Below are positions 61,581 through 64,000 of a stretch of DNA of 64,000 bases, piece after piece. The notes under the pieces were generated by a model that had not been told where the DNA came from, made no database searches, and saw only the letters and a program-made list of their open reading frames with translations. Source of the stretch: Plazaster borealis (lineage: Eukaryota > Echinodermata > Asteroidea > Forcipulatida > Labidiasteridae); assembly GCA_021014325.1 (NCBI GenBank), contig CM037472.1:19949063-20013062 (forward strand). Direction: 5' to 3'. The number at the start of each line of letters is the position of its first letter. Position 1 is the stretch's first letter. A program made the position numbers and the translations under genes.

Positions 61581-64000
61581 CTGAAAACAAAACAAAAATT
61601 ATTGCTTTCTTTAAAAGAAATTAATAAGCACATGTCTTGCGCACTTAACAGAGTACAAAAACCCCTGACTTTATTAACCCTTTAGAGACCACAGCAGCCA
61701 CAAACGGCTTGTACCAAAATGCCAATAGCGGCAAGATCTGATCTACTTCCACTCAACTAAAAAGGTCAAAGTAAAGGTCATGACCTGAACTGACATTTTC
61801 CAATGTTTCTCATGTTAATATAGTATATATGTTTCTAAAAACAAAACAACATTTCTGATTTATAGTATTTTTTTCAGACACTTTTACAAGAAAAAATAGT
61901 TTCAAAAAATCAACACCAAAACCATGTCTGGGCGTATGGTGATGATTATACAGAAATGAATGGTCTCTAAAGAGTTAATTGCGATATTCAGCAGGCTTTA
62001 GGCATTCCTGTACTCATCTTGAGTACCCAGGGTTTACAAAACAAACTTCTCCAATAGCCAAACTCAACCTCACAGGTACCCTTATACTCCTACATGTAGG
62101 TAATCACAAGGACTCAGGGCTTGAATTTTGGTGGAAAATCCACAAGGCTTGTATCTAAAAATGATTACTAGACCAGAATTTGTTTTACAGGACCTGATTC
62201 AAAATGAGAAAAAAAACTTGCTGACACAGTATTCAGCGTACATTCAACTGTTTTCATTTGAATAAATACTAAGACATGTAAGAGAAGATTTATCTCGCTT
62301 GTCTTTCATATTAAGTATACTTCGTTAATCAGACCCAAAGTCAAGATTTGAACATCATTTGTTTTGTTACTACACAGTGAGGTATTGTTATTCAATTGTA
62401 AAACACAAGACAGCTGGACTTGTTTGGTTTTGAGTTTACTGGCCCCATGCTAATATCACTGGCCTCGGGCCTGTGGTACAGTGTAAAATTCGAACCCTGG
62501 GTGCTGGGACTACAACTCTAGTTTCTTGCTGAAGTATTGTGATCAAGATTTTAACCCAGGTTCTGATGACTAAGCTATCAAAACTTGAATCTAGTGCTCT
62601 AGACGATTCACAACAATTTTTTGGGGTAACAAGGATTGAAATTTCAAATGAAAAATTGTTAACTCCAATCGAAATATGTATTAACTTTCAGCAGGCATCA
62701 TCTTTTTAAAGAAGCACTTTGTATATTTATGTAGTTATTTTGGGTTTTCTGCTGCATTCTTGTATTTTATATTTTAGTTATCGTTATATTGTTCTTCTTA
62801 TGAGTTTTACAGGATTCCATTTTTGTGTGGACTCGGACTTGGTCTCAGTCTTGGCACCTGTGACTTGGACTCGGACTTGAAAAAATGAGACTTGGCGTGA
62901 CTCAGCTAGAAACCGGCAAAAAACCTGATGAAAATCACTTAAGCTACCTTTATAGTACCCATGTAAATCGTCAATAATGAAGGAAAACCCCCAGATGTTT
63001 CAGTCGATGCGTTGCTTATGGAATATCAACCACGAACCCTGTTTGTTTCAACCATGCATGTCTTTTTAAAGTCTGTATTGGTGTGGTTTTTTTCCTGCTT
63101 GAAATAGTGCCCTCTTCTGGATTAACCTTCAAAAAAGTTGTTTGTACGACCGATGACAAAACTAAGCGCAATCTCAGACTTGAAACGGCAGGTCATGTCC
63201 GTTTTACATAGGTTTATGTTGATTGGTCCATAGAGATTTTCTACCTCCGTGATTGGTCGGGGTCTAGTGCTTGACAGAGTGACAATCAAATTGACAAATT
63301 GATGAATATGGATTCCGAACAAGTCACTCATTTGTTTGTAAGTTTGTGCTCATTTTGTTTCTGCAAGAAGTTTTACAAGTTTTAAACTAATTCATTACAA
63401 ATTGAGATCACTCCCATGTCCTTGTAATTCGTGTTTTGACTTTTTAAAGGAGTACAAATCTAGCAAATCTGTTAACTAGTCTGACATATATTGGCTGTAA
63501 AAGGCAAAAATTGCAGAAATGTTCCATACGACTGTTGGGGGGGGGGATTGGCGGTTACGATTATTTTAACTAACATTTCAGGATCATAAGGGACTACAAC
63601 TCAGACTCGGACTTGGACTCAGGCAGCACAGAGTTAATCAAGGACAGGGAGTCGGACTCGGGCAACGTGACTAGACTACAAGCACCGCTTCTTATGTATC
63701 AGTGCCATGAGCACTTTTGATAAATTTGTGCACTTTATAAATTGACATTATTATGATGAAAAACTTCCAATAATGGGTGCATTTTCAAAGAGAGTCTGCA
63801 TCTCCTGGACACACGTATACCTTTGCCATTTCTATTGTGGAATATTATCCCCAAAATGCCTTGAGGGGAAAGCCGGATGACGTTATCTGATCTAAAAAAA
63901 TGTCTCCATTGCTTTTCAACTCACACAAGGAAACACATAACTTACCTCATCCAGCATTTCTTTAGAATGAGAAGCCGACAGACAGATTCTTGCTCTGCTT
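61464..64000 (-). CDS. SPTLC2: Serine palmitoyltransferase long-chain base subunit 2-like, last two exons
   Basis: Two minus-strand exons join in phase to give SRARICLSASHSKEMLDE followed by ALEIISEVGDLLSCKISKLP, and end PPFEEEFV. This matches the C-terminal end of the SPTLC2/SPTLC3 subunit of serine palmitoyltransferase (SRARFCxSAxHTKEILDxAL, EVGDLLxLK), the PLP-dependent enzyme that joins serine and palmitoyl-CoA in the first step of sphingolipid synthesis in the ER membrane. The catalytic Lys and the rest of the enzyme lie upstream, beyond 64000. The tail after GDLL is shorter and more Pro-rich than I recall for vertebrates, but ends in a similar PF(D/E)E motif. Confidence 0.88.
62122..62503 (+). 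mobile_element. Dispersed element K, copy 3
   Basis: Complete copy: CAGGGCTTGAATTTT at the left and AAAATTCGAACCCTG at the right are inverted, defining the ends. It lies in the last SPTLC2-like intron. Confidence 0.72.
62504..63945. other. Last SPTLC2-like intron, remaining part
   Basis: No exon is visible. Sequences around 62828-62880 (GACTCGGACTTGG repeated) and 63600-63660 (CAGACTCGGACTTGGACTCA) are related simple repeats of GGACTC. Confidence 0.5.
63946..64000 (-). CDS. SPTLC2: SPTLC2-like penultimate exon, cut by window edge
   Basis: The donor is GATGAG/gtaagt at 63945, phase 0. The 18 readable codons spell SRARICLSASHSKEMLDE, a conserved block of the alpha-oxoamine synthase fold close to the C terminus. 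Confidence 0.88.

Overview
This is a eukaryotic, intron-rich genomic window of about 36-40% GC by eye, dense in short foldback DNA elements and tRNA-headed SINEs. The repeats (foldbacks ending in GGGCCCAATTTCATAGAGCTGCTTAAGCA, and others ending in TTAAAGGCACTGAACACG) resemble those I know from echinoderm genomes, and the gene set is metazoan. I infer an echinoderm, perhaps a sea star or sea cucumber; the class is not settled by the sequence.

Three protein-coding genes can be read with consistent GT-AG splicing and phase. (1) Plus strand, 640-12490: the last 12 exons (713 readable residues) of a protein with two tandem SPRY domains, then a TIR-like domain, then a low-complexity basic tail ending in a CAAX prenylation motif (CLIL). 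The two-SPRY part resembles SPRYD3; the TIR fusion and CAAX ending are the most unusual thing in the window. (2) Minus strand, 55082-23378: a complete reticulon of 344 residues in 8 exons, including a 36-nt microexon, ending in a dilysine ER-retrieval signal. (3) Minus strand, 64000-61464: the last two exons of serine palmitoyltransferase subunit 2 (SPTLC2-like), whose 5' part lies beyond the window.

Layout: 1-600 holds a doubtful minus-strand exon. 640-12.5 kb is the SPRY-SPRY-TIR gene, its introns filled with foldback elements, four antisense SINEs, a 44-bp tandem array and a 1.27-kb hAT-like element. From 12.5 to 23.4 kb is the tail-to-tail interval (3' UTRs plus a MITE cluster at 16-19.7 kb). 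From 23.4 to 55.1 kb is the reticulon gene, with a 21-kb second intron that holds a 1.25-kb minisatellite of 13-bp units, a 26-bp tandem array and many MITEs. From 55.1 to 61.4 kb is the interval between the reticulon promoter and the SPTLC2 3' end.

Reticulon and serine palmitoyltransferase both act in the ER membrane but no shared regulation can be read here. No rRNA, CRISPR or prokaryotic features are present, and the tRNA-like sequences look like SINE heads rather than functional tRNA genes.
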